Shown: piece by piece, positions 6,862-14,197 of the stretch
Layout: each line of letters opens with the position of its first letter
Position numbering within the stretch: the first letter of the stretch is position 1
DNA from: an uncultured Lysobacter sp.
GTDB lineage: Bacteria; Pseudomonadota; Gammaproteobacteria; Xanthomonadales; Xanthomonadaceae
DNA length: 16,101 nucleotides
Direction of reading: 5' to 3'
NCBI GenBank assembly: GCA_902805755.1
Contig: CADCUA010000278.1
Span: 1-16,101 of the forward strand
Notes under the pieces: generated by a model
The model's database searches: none
Seen by the model: the letters and a program-made list of their open reading frames with translations, nothing else
What the model was told of the DNA's origin: nothing
Translations under genes and position numbers: made by a program

Positions 6862-9327
6862 TTACGGACCGTAGACGCCCAGCAGGCGGCTGGCCGCTGC
6901 TGCATATGCGCCACGGGTGACCTGGGTGCTCGGGTCGAAGTACGCGCGGACGGTCGGCTGCAGGTCGAACGGACCTTGCGTGACCGTGAAGCGTGCATTG
7001 ATCAGTCCCAAGTCCAGCGCCTGCTGCACATAGCCGCGCAGGCTCGCCGGGATCGACGCCGCATCCTCGATCTTGATGCGCTTGGTGTCGTAGACCACCG
7101 TCACGTCACCGGTGAAGGCGCTGGCCTGCGCCTGCAGGCCAAGGCTCTGCACCAGCGAGTAGGCGAGGCTGACGCGCGTCACCACGTCGTCCGGCCGGAA
7201 CGCGCCATCGACGCGACCCATGACGCCGTCCTGGCGATGGCTGAGGTCGCGCTGGGCACTGCCGCGAGCGGTGGCCGCTTCTGCGAAGGCGAGGCTGGTG
7301 CCGAGCGCGCCGGCATCGGTGATCGTCGTTGCGCCGTTGATCGGCTGGAACTGACGCACACCGCTGCCCATGACGAGGTAATCGGCGAGCTCGCGGCGGG
7401 TCAGGTTGCGATCGGGGTAGAAGCGGCCGTCCGCGAGGCTGTCGACCAGGCGGTTCGCGACGCCGAACTCCACGAAGCCCTGGGCGGCATGGCCCTGGAT
7501 GTCCGTCAGGCCCGCGTAGCCGTCGGTGCGCAGCTGCTTGACGTTGACATTGACCGTGCCAGGCACGCCGTAGCCGTTCGTGACCTTGGCCGGGTCGAGG
7601 TTCGTGCCCGACACCGAGCCCACGCCGCGCACCGACAGCGTCCAGGTGCCGGCAACACCCGGTGCCGAAACGGCGATGTTCTGGCCAAGGACGGGCAGGG
7701 CGATCGACGAGCCGTAGCGCTTGCCGTTCGGGTCGGTCAGCGAGATCGCCACCGTGTTCTCACCGACATTGGCGCGTGCCGCCACGAGTGCGGTGTCGGC
7801 GCCGACTTCGAACTTCACGTCGCCGGTCGGCCCGACCGGGCTGAACTCGACCGCATAGTCGTTGCTGCTGCCGGTCGAGACCTGTGCGTTCGCATTGAAC
7901 GTGCGTGCGGCGTTGACCGTGCTGCCGTAGCGGCCGGCATTGAGCGCAGCCTGCACGGCCGAATGCGCGTTGACGTAGCCCGCGCCGGATTCCCATGCCT
8001 CGTTGCCCGGCATGTTGCTGGCGGTCTCCTGCAGGATGCGCTTGACCTCTTTCCAGGTCAGGCTCGGGTTCGCCTCAAGCATCAGCGCGACCACGCCCGA
8101 CAGGTGCGGTGCCGCCATCGAAGTGCCCGACATGTGCGTGTAGTACGCCGCCATGCCCGGGCCGAGCAGGTCGATGTCGCTGTCGGCCGAAGCCTTGTCC
8201 AGCGCACCCAGCGATGCACGAGCCGACGCGATGTCGACGCCTGGTGCGGTGATCGTCGGGCGGTCGACCCAGGTGTAGGTCTCACCGTCGACGGTGACCG
8301 TGCCGCCCTTGCCGTTTTCACCGCGCGAGGAGAACGATGCGAGCCGGCCCTGCTTGTCGCCTGCTGCCGTCGCGATGACCCACGGCGCCTTCTTGAAGTT
8401 GCCGGTGATCGTGCCTTCGCCCGCACCGGAGTTGCCGGCCGAGAACACCACGATCACGCCGCGGTCGGCGAGCTTCTTCGTTGCGATGTTCGTCGGGTCG
8501 TCCGGGTCGAATTCGGTGCCGGTGTCGCTGGTGTTGCCGAACGAGTTCGACACGACGCGGATGTTGTACTGCGCCTGGTGCGTCAGCGCGTAGTCGAAGC
8601 CGCCGACGGTGTCGAGGATGAACAGTCCCGCGCCCGAGCCGTAGCCGATGATGCCGGCGCCCGGCGCGACGCCTTCCTGCGCGCCGGCCGAAGCCGCGCC
8701 GTTGCCGCCGATCGTGCCGGCAACGTGCGTGCCGTGGCCGCCACCGATGTCGGTGTTCGCGACGCCCTCGACGTAGGTGATCGGCAGCATCGAATCGAGC
8801 GAGGCGAGATTCGTCTGCGCGAGCACGTTCTGCTTCACGTGCTCGGGAAACTTCAGGTCAGGATGCGTGCCGTCGACGCCAGAGTCGTTGACCAGAACGC
8901 CGACGCCTTTGCCGGTGACGGGCACGCCCTGAACGCGCAGGCCACTGTCGGTGCGCAGCCGGTCGACGCCGGTGAGCTGGGTGGCTTCGCGGTTTTCATA
9001 ATCGAGCGGCGCGTTGAGCCAGACGGAGCGCACATCGCCCATGCCGAGCAACGACCGCACCTGCGCGGGCGTGGCGACCACGCCGGCGATCGGCAGCGAG
9101 CGCATCGTGACACCCTTCAGGCCGAGCGCGGCCAGGCGCTGCTGCTGTTCGGAAGACAGCGGTCCGTTGCCGTTGAAGCTCACGATGACTTCGACGGTTT
9201 CGGCCGCGCCCAGCGTCGGCAGCATGAGTTCGAGGTTGCGATCGAGGCGGCGCGCCTCGGCAAGCATCGGTGTGGCGAGGATTGCGGCGGCGAGGAGGCT
9301 GGCTTGGAGCCGGCGGGCGAGGAACAT
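6862..9327 (-). CDS. Secreted S8 subtilisin-like serine protease with C-terminal S-layer-homology-like modules
   Basis: Predicted exported serine endopeptidase of 821 aa. Residues 1-25 form a signal peptide ending AEA. Residues 44-112 resemble an I9-type propeptide/chaperone (VEVIVSFNG..., then GVVATPAQVRSLL). The catalytic domain (about 136-460) has all key residues: D148 in VNDSGVDGTHPDL, H198 in GHGTHVAGT, oxyanion N299 in FSAGNSG and nucleophile S403 in SGTSMAAPHLSG. Residues about 495-600 look like a beta-sandwich (P-domain or PPC-like). The tail, 613-821, holds three stretches shaped like SLH modules, each an A-x-R/L-G helix, then 'F.PD..(L/V)TR.E/S.A' helices (RFYPDRNLTRRELADYLV; AFRPDDVVTRVSLAYSLV; YFDPSTQVTRGAYAAAASRL). 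The start is ATG 9327 with GGAG about 9 bases before it; the longer frame to 9408 would put an unlikely N-terminus before the signal. The gene is intact and sits directly after the response-regulator gene. Confidence 0.95.
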   Translation of the reverse strand: MFLARRLQASLLAAAILATPMLAEARRLDRNLELMLPTLGAAETVEVIVSFNGNGPLSSEQQQRLAALGLKGVTMRSLPIAGVVATPAQVRSLLGMGDVRSVWLNAPLDYENREATQLTGVDRLRTDSGLRVQGVPVTGKGVGVLVNDSGVDGTHPDLKFPEHVKQNVLAQTNLASLDSMLPITYVEGVANTDIGGGHGTHVAGTIGGNGAASAGAQEGVAPGAGIIGYGSGAGLFILDTVGGFDYALTHQAQYNIRVVSNSFGNTSDTGTEFDPDDPTNIATKKLADRGVIVVFSAGNSGAGEGTITGNFKKAPWVIATAAGDKQGRLASFSSRGENGKGGTVTVDGETYTWVDRPTITAPGVDIASARASLGALDKASADSDIDLLGPGMAAYYTHMSGTSMAAPHLSGVVALMLEANPSLTWKEVKRILQETASNMPGNEAWESGAGYVNAHSAVQAALNAGRYGSTVNAARTFNANAQVSTGSSNDYAVEFSPVGPTGDVKFEVGADTALVAARANVGENTVAISLTDPNGKRYGSSIALPVLGQNIAVSAPGVAGTWTLSVRGVGSVSGTNLDPAKVTNGYGVPGTVNVNVKQLRTDGYAGLTDIQGHAAQGFVEFGVANRLVDSLADGRFYPDRNLTRRELADYLVMGSGVRQFQPINGATTITDAGALGTSLAFAEAATARGSAQRDLSHRQDGVMGRVDGAFRPDDVVTRVSLAYSLVQSLGLQAQASAFTGDVTVVYDTKRIKIEDAASIPASLRGYVQQALDLGLINARFTVTQGPFDLQPTVRAYFDPSTQVTRGAYAAAASRLLGVYGP

Positions 9328-9356
9328 GGCGGGCGTCTCCGGGGGGTCGGGGCAGG

Positions 9357-9371
9357 GCGCTCGTCGAGCGC
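9357..9371. promoter_or_regulatory. 15-bp palindrome in the subtilase leader
   Basis: GCGCTCG-T-CGAGCGC is a perfect dyad with 7-bp arms around a single base, 30 bases before the subtilase ATG. With a one-base centre it suits a dimeric repressor or activator site better than an RNA hairpin. No matching regulator can be named. Confidence 0.3.
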
Positions 9372-9386
9372 TGAGCCCAGCATTCC

Positions 9387-9404
9387 GATGTGCAAACGCA
9401 CATC
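9387..9404. promoter_or_regulatory. 7-bp inverted repeat with 4-base spacer upstream of the subtilase
   Basis: GATGTGC-AAAC-GCACATC is a perfect inverted repeat located 60-77 bases before the subtilase ATG. It is AT-richer than its surroundings and could be an operator or a leader hairpin. No convincing -35/-10 pair was found around it, so its role is open. Confidence 0.35.
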
Positions 9405-9429
9405 CCATCCGGTAGAGCCCCCAGGCTGG

Positions 9430-9447
9430 GCAGGGGAAAACCCCTGC
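9430..9447 (-). terminator. Hairpin downstream of the response-regulator gene
   Basis: GCAGGGG-AAAA-CCCCTGC forms a perfect 7-bp stem with an AAAA loop (TTTT on the minus strand), 29 bases beyond the stop of the response regulator. It is the best candidate for the operon's 3' end. There is no T-run after the stem, so it may be a weak terminator, or read-through into the subtilase may occur. Confidence 0.4.
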
Positions 9448-9475
9448 ACGCGACCGGCCATTCCGATTCTGGCGG

Positions 9476-10126
9476 CTAGTCGAGCAGGCCTTTGCGCAGG
9501 GCGTAACGCACCAGCTCGGCGGTGTTCCGCACGCCGATCTTGCCCAGCACGCGCGCGCGGTGGTTCTCGGCCGTCTTGGCGCTGATGTCGAGCTGGCGTG
9601 CGATCTCCTTCGTGGTCAGGCCTTCCGCAATGAGGTGGAACACCTCGCGCTCGCGTGCGGTGAGCTGGCCGTACGGATCGCCGAGGTCGCGCTCGGGGTG
9701 CTGCAGCTGTTCGGCCAGCGCTTTCGCCGCCTGTGGTCCGAAATAACCCCGGCCGGCGCCGATTGATCGCACGGCTTCCAGCAGCTCGGACGCGGCGCTG
9801 TCCTTGACCATGTAGCCTGCCGCGCCAACGCGCACCGCCTGCAGCACGTACTCGTCTTCCTGGTGCATGGTCAGCACGAGCACGCGGGTGTCGGGCAGTG
9901 CTTCGCGCAGCCGCCGCACGACCTCAATGCCGTTGAGCCGGGGCATGGCGATGTCGGTTACGACCACGTCGGGCCGCGTGGCGATCGCCTTTTCGATGGT
10001 TTCCAGCCCATCGGATGCCTGCGCGACGACCTGTACGTCGCCGTCGCGTTGCAACAGGCTGACCAGACTCTCGCGGACCAGCGTGTGGTCATCGGCAATC
10101 AGGACGCGAACGGTTGAGTTGGCCAT
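9476..10126 (-). CDS. NarL/FixJ-family response regulator (REC + LuxR-type HTH)
   Basis: A 216-aa DNA-binding response regulator, the output of the signalling operon. The receiver domain (about 5-122) has the acidic pair D12-D13, phospho-acceptor D58 in VVVTDIAMPRLNG, T86 in LVLTMH and K108 in GYMVKDS, so it should be phosphorylated in the normal way. The LuxR-type helix-turn-helix (about 150-213) reads LTAREREVFHLIAEGLTTKEIARQL then KTAENHRARVLGKIGV, a standard NarL/FixJ output domain. It follows the histidine kinase by 46 bases and is its obvious partner. The ribosome site before ATG 10126 is weak. TTGACG at minus-strand 10153-10158 could be a -35 of an internal promoter, but no good -10 follows. 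Targets are unknown; the subtilase immediately downstream is a candidate. Confidence 0.95.
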   Translation of the reverse strand: MANSTVRVLIADDHTLVRESLVSLLQRDGDVQVVAQASDGLETIEKAIATRPDVVVTDIAMPRLNGIEVVRRLREALPDTRVLVLTMHQEDEYVLQAVRVGAAGYMVKDSAASELLEAVRSIGAGRGYFGPQAAKALAEQLQHPERDLGDPYGQLTAREREVFHLIAEGLTTKEIARQLDISAKTAENHRARVLGKIGVRNTAELVRYALRKGLLD

Positions 10127-10172
10127 CCGCTAAAACTGCGTGCAGCGGCGGCTCGCGTCAAGACATACCGGC

Positions 10173-10907
10173 TCAGGACGGCATCGGCGTCCCGCTGCGA
10201 GCGAGCAATGGCACCAAAGCGCGCACGCGTGTGCCTTCACCTGGCGCGGAATGCAGCTCGAGCCGTCCGTCGTACAGGCGCAGGCGCTCGCGCATGCCGC
10301 CAAGCCCGCTGCCCCCTGCGTGCACCGCCTGGCTCGGATCGAAGCCGCGGCCGTCGTCCGCTACCTGGAGTTGCAGCGTGTCACCGCGCGCCACCAGGCG
10401 TACCACGATGTGCTGCGCCTTCGCATGCTTGGTGGCGTTGTTGATGGCTTCCTGCGCAACGCGGAACAGCAGCGTCTGCATTTCCCCGTCGAGGTCGGGC
10501 AGCGGTTGCAGGTCCAGGGTGATGTCGATACCGCTGGCCTCGCCCGAGCTGCGTACCAGCCAGCGCAGCGCCGAGGCGAGTCCAAGATCGTCCAGGATCG
10601 GTGGCCTCAGCAGGCGCGAGAGGTTTCGCGTGTCTTCGAGCGTGTCACTGCACAATGCCAGCGCGGCATCGACATGCGCACGCGCCGGGTCGTCCGCCGC
10701 GAGTGACTCGTCCAGCTGCGACAGGCGGTGCTTCAGCGCGGTGAGGTTCTGGCCGACGCCATCGTGCAGTTCGCGCGCGAGGCGGCGGCGCTCGTCCTCC
10801 TGCACGCGCCAGACCGAACGACCGAGCCGGCGGAATTCGCGCTCGTTGCGTTGCAGCCGGTCGAGCAGGTCGAAATACTGCTGGCGCAGGGCACGCAGGT
10901 CATCCAT
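10173..10907 (-). CDS. Soluble NarL-type sensor histidine kinase (HisKA_3 + HATPase)
   Basis: A 244-aa kinase that should phosphorylate the adjacent response regulator. An N-terminal coiled-coil-like helix (1-40) leads into the HisKA_3 dimerisation box RRLARELHDGVGQNL with phospho-acceptor H48. The ATPase domain shows the N box AQEAINNATKHA (N157), the G1 box DDGRGFD (184-190) and the G2 box GLGGMRERL (201-209). There is no transmembrane segment and no PAS, GAF or periplasmic sensor domain, so input must come from a partner protein. Its ATG lies 2 bases after the TAG of the Ser/Thr kinase gene, with a GGGA-containing site inside that gene's end, which points to translational coupling. The tight linkage makes the Ser/Thr kinase or the FHA-GAF protein the likely source of input; that is inference. 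Confidence 0.94.
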   Translation of the reverse strand: MDDLRALRQQYFDLLDRLQRNEREFRRLGRSVWRVQEDERRRLARELHDGVGQNLTALKHRLSQLDESLAADDPARAHVDAALALCSDTLEDTRNLSRLLRPPILDDLGLASALRWLVRSSGEASGIDITLDLQPLPDLDGEMQTLLFRVAQEAINNATKHAKAQHIVVRLVARGDTLQLQVADDGRGFDPSQAVHAGGSGLGGMRERLRLYDGRLELHSAPGEGTRVRALVPLLARSGTPMPS

Positions 10908-10909
10908 GT

Positions 10910-13900
10910 CTAACGTCCCGACGCTTGCGCCGCTGATGCGTTGCTGCGTCGCATGGCCACGGGCAGGTGCTTGCGAAACGTCTGCTGCGCGAGGCGCGCC
11001 TGCCCGCGCGCGACCTGGGCAGCGTTTGCGTCGCCGCTGGCGGCCAGTGCCTGCGCGCCGAGGTCGTGCAGGGATTCGGCACGCAGGTAATCGCCGCGCC
11101 GCAGCCGTGCCTGTGCATCGCGGTACAGGCGAAGCGCGGTCGCGGTGTCGTTGCCGGTCAGCGCCGCCTGCATTGCCGCCTCCAGCCAGCGCAAGTGCAG
11201 CGCGGCGTTGCCCAGTGACACGACTGCGCCCTCCAATGCCGGATCGCGCACGTCGGGGGACATCTGCATCTGCAGCAGCAACTGCAGCGCCTTCACGCCG
11301 GACGCGTCCGCCAGCTCACTGGCCTCGCCCAGCGCCTGTGCCCGGCGCGCTGAATCCGACGGCGTGTCCGCCAGCAGCTGCGCGCGCGCATGGGCGGCGA
11401 TTGCACGCTGCTCGGCAGACGCCAAGGCGAGCTGCGGCTTGAGTTCGTCCAGCTCGGAACGTGCCTGCCGCATAGCGCGCGCAGCGAGCAGCGCCTGCAC
11501 GCGCAATAGGCCGGCGTCGACCCGTCCACGGGAATCATCGCGTTGCTGGAACAGCGTTTCGGCACGTTGCGCACGTCGCATCGACGATTCGAGATGACCC
11601 TGCAACAGGTCGAGTTCGGCCAGGTTGCGCAGGCTTACCGCGACTTCCTCGAACATCTGCTGTTGCTCGGCCGCGTCCAGCGATGCCTGCAGGCGGGCAC
11701 GCGCTTCGCTCCATTGGCCGCGTGCGGTCGCAAGCTGGCCGAGGTTCTGCTGCGTGCGGATCTGCCCGGTCCTGTCGCCAAGCACGCGATACGCCTCGGC
11801 CGACTGGCTCAGATAGGCCTGGGCATCGTCGTAGGCGCCCAGCTGGTAGTGCGCAAAGCCGATGTCGTTCAATGCCTGAGCGATGCCGGGTTTATGCCCG
11901 GCCTGCTGCCACAGCGTCAGCGCGCGGCGGAATGCGTTGAGAGCTGCGCCGTAATCGCCGCGTTCTTCAGCCAGGAGGCCAAGATCGTTCTCGACCGCGG
12001 CGAGGCCTTCGCGGTCGCCGAGCGCGGCATGCAGCTTGCGCGCCTGCTGGAAGGACGCGGCCGCTTCGTCGAATTTGCCACGCAGGCTGAGCACATTGCC
12101 AAGGTTGCGCAGGCTGGTCGCAAGGCCTCGGCGATTGCCCAGCGCAGTGCGCAGATCCACCGCTTTGCGGTACTGCTCTTCGGCATCGTCGATCTGACCC
12201 AGACGGCTGTAGCCGATGCCGAGCGCATTGACCGTTTCCGCTTCACCGAAGCGATTTCCGCTGCGCTTGTAGAGTACGAGCGCGCGAACCAGATGGTCAT
12301 CAACCGCGCGCTGCGCCTGGCCCTGCAGGATGGAGAACTTGCCCAGTTCGAACCAGGCGCGCGGGTCATTCGGATCACGCTCGACGAGCTTCTGCAGGCG
12401 CTCGATCGCGCCGGTGAAATCGCCGCCGTTGCCGAGCGCGCGGGACAGCGCGAGTTCGGCGAACGTATCGTCGGGTGCCGCCTGGAGCTGGGCCCGCCAC
12501 TGCGCTGCCGCGGTTGGCGCATCGCCTTCCAGCAGCGCAAGGTCCGCGCGCACACGACGCTGCAATAATTCGGAGGACGTGGCCGTGCGCTGCGCATGCT
12601 CGAGTGCTTCGCGCGCGGCGTCCTGCTCGCCGATTGCGGCCGCAGCTTCAGCCTGTGCGAGCCAGCCATGCGCGAATTCGGGCGCCGCACGGGTCGCAGC
12701 CCGGAAACCTTTCAACGCGTCAGCGGGTTTGTCGTCGCGACGGGCAAGCACGGCGGCGCCAAACCGCTCCAGCGCGCGCGGTGCGGGCAGGCTGAGCTTC
12801 AACGACCCGGCCGGAATCGCCAGTCCTTCGGCAAGCGCGGGAATCCGCAAAAGTGCTTCCACCGCTGCGGCGGGCTCGCCGGCTGTGGCCGTGGCAAGCG
12901 TGAGCGCCTGGCCTTCCTGATGGAGAGTCGCGATGGCCCGCCATTGCTTCGCGTCGGGCGCGAGCTGTACATGCAATGCGCGGTCGGCGCCGACGACGCG
13001 ACGGAATGCCGCGATGTCGACGCGCGCGGTCGCCGTTGCGTCCAGCTGACGCTGTCCCTGCAACGTGCGCTCCTCATCCACGATGGCCAGCCCCGGCACC
13101 TCAGCGAACGCGGCGCGCGTCTGCACGCTCAGCGCGGTGCGCACGGTCGCGGGCAGCGCGTCTTCCGGCGCATCGAGTGGCAGCACGAGCAGTCGGTGCA
13201 GCGGCGCGATTGCCGCGACCACGGCGGGCGCTGCTTCGTGCCGTACGTACCACGTGCCAACGCCGGCCAGTGCAAGGACTGCAATGATTGCGGCGGCCAG
13301 CAGGCCACGCCGGCGTGGCAGCCACTCGCGTGGGACCTCACGGCGATCGATCGCACGGATGATTTCCTCGGCGCTCTGGAACCGGTGCGCAGGCTGCGGG
13401 CGCAACAACCGGTCTACAAGGCGCGCAATCCACGCGGGTGTGTCCGGGCGCTGCTCCGTCACAGGCGGCGGCGTGCGCAGCATGCGCTGCGCGAGGATTT
13501 CCGGGATCGTGCCGCCGGTGAACGGCATCGCGCCGGTCAGCATTTCGTAGAGGATCAGCCCGAGCGCATAGAGGTCACTGCGTCCGTCGACGGGCTCACC
13601 GCGCGCCTGCTCGGGCGAGAGGTAATCCGGCGTGCCGATCACGGCACCGGACTGCGTCAGCCCACCGCTCGCGAGCGAACGCGCCACGCCGAAATCGGTG
13701 ATGTATGCGCTGCCATCCTGGTCCAGCAGGACGTTGGCGGGCTTCAGGTCGCGATGGATGACGCCCTTGGCATGCGCCGCCGCGAGACCCTCAGCCAGTT
13801 GCCGGGCGATCGCCACCGCCGCGTCCGACGCGAGTGCGCCGTCCCGGTCGATACGGCGATCAAGCGCCTCGCCTTCGATCAGGTCCATGGTGATGAACCA

Positions 13901-14197
13901 CTGGCCTTCGTCCTGGGCGAGGTCGTGGATGCGCACCACGCGCGCGCTTGAGACCTGCCGCGCAGTGAGCAGCTCCTGGCGGAACCGGTCGAACGCGTCG
14001 GCGCGTGCAGCGAGCTCCGGACGCAACAGCTTCAATGCGACAGGGATATCCAGCGCGAGGTCCGTGGCCCGGTACACGACGCCCATTCCGCCGAGTCCGA
14101 GTACGTTCTCGATGCGGAAACGCGCGGCGAGCACGGTGCCTGCCGCCAGACGCTGCTGCGTATGTACGCTGGTTACCGTGGCGCCCGGATCACTCAC
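10910..14197 (-). CDS. Membrane Ser/Thr protein kinase with TolB/FlgO-like domain and TPR tail
   Basis: A 1095-aa Hanks-type kinase. The cytoplasmic kinase domain (26-285) has the glycine loop GLGGMG (34-39), K56 in VALK, catalytic H148-R149-D150 with K152 and N155, D168-F169-G170, and an activation loop holding T181 and T189 before the SPE motif, so it looks active. A basic stretch precedes one membrane helix (about 299-317), which puts the remainder in the periplasm. Residues about 333-460 resemble the TolB/FlgO-like domain often paired with TPRs (LLVLPLDA... then VPGLAIVDEE). About 475-900 are tetratricopeptide repeats, of which 653-892 are six units of exactly 40 residues. The start is GTG 14197, with GGGAG 6 bases upstream and a GTGA overlap with the stop of the FHA gene. 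The frame stays open upstream to 14641, but that Arg-rich stretch is the shadow of the FHA gene. Confidence 0.93.
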   Translation of the reverse strand: MSDPGATVTSVHTQQRLAAGTVLAARFRIENVLGLGGMGVVYRATDLALDIPVALKLLRPELAARADAFDRFRQELLTARQVSSARVVRIHDLAQDEGQWFITMDLIEGEALDRRIDRDGALASDAAVAIARQLAEGLAAAHAKGVIHRDLKPANVLLDQDGSAYITDFGVARSLASGGLTQSGAVIGTPDYLSPEQARGEPVDGRSDLYALGLILYEMLTGAMPFTGGTIPEILAQRMLRTPPPVTEQRPDTPAWIARLVDRLLRPQPAHRFQSAEEIIRAIDRREVPREWLPRRRGLLAAAIIAVLALAGVGTWYVRHEAAPAVVAAIAPLHRLLVLPLDAPEDALPATVRTALSVQTRAAFAEVPGLAIVDEERTLQGQRQLDATATARVDIAAFRRVVGADRALHVQLAPDAKQWRAIATLHQEGQALTLATATAGEPAAAVEALLRIPALAEGLAIPAGSLKLSLPAPRALERFGAAVLARRDDKPADALKGFRAATRAAPEFAHGWLAQAEAAAAIGEQDAAREALEHAQRTATSSELLQRRVRADLALLEGDAPTAAAQWRAQLQAAPDDTFAELALSRALGNGGDFTGAIERLQKLVERDPNDPRAWFELGKFSILQGQAQRAVDDHLVRALVLYKRSGNRFGEAETVNALGIGYSRLGQIDDAEEQYRKAVDLRTALGNRRGLATSLRNLGNVLSLRGKFDEAAASFQQARKLHAALGDREGLAAVENDLGLLAEERGDYGAALNAFRRALTLWQQAGHKPGIAQALNDIGFAHYQLGAYDDAQAYLSQSAEAYRVLGDRTGQIRTQQNLGQLATARGQWSEARARLQASLDAAEQQQMFEEVAVSLRNLAELDLLQGHLESSMRRAQRAETLFQQRDDSRGRVDAGLLRVQALLAARAMRQARSELDELKPQLALASAEQRAIAAHARAQLLADTPSDSARRAQALGEASELADASGVKALQLLLQMQMSPDVRDPALEGAVVSLGNAALHLRWLEAAMQAALTGNDTATALRLYRDAQARLRRGDYLRAESLHDLGAQALAASGDANAAQVARGQARLAQQTFRKHLPVAMRRSNASAAQASGR

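Noticed and set aside
6502..9585. A 1027-codon open frame on the plus strand
   Set aside because: It runs antisense through the whole subtilase gene, whose frame has a signal peptide, catalytic triad and terminator. The antisense product is Arg/Ala/His-rich without motifs, a normal by-product of high GC at third codon positions.
11522..12241. Possible DNA tandem repeat in the TPR-coding region
   Set aside because: The 120-base periodicity is visible at protein level only; the nucleotide copies are diverged, so it is a protein repeat and not a recent DNA duplication.
12596..13951. A 451-codon plus-strand open frame and neighbouring antisense frames in 11543-12568
   Set aside because: They are shadows of the kinase-TPR gene; the minus frame carries kinase motifs and regular 40-residue repeats, the plus frames carry none.
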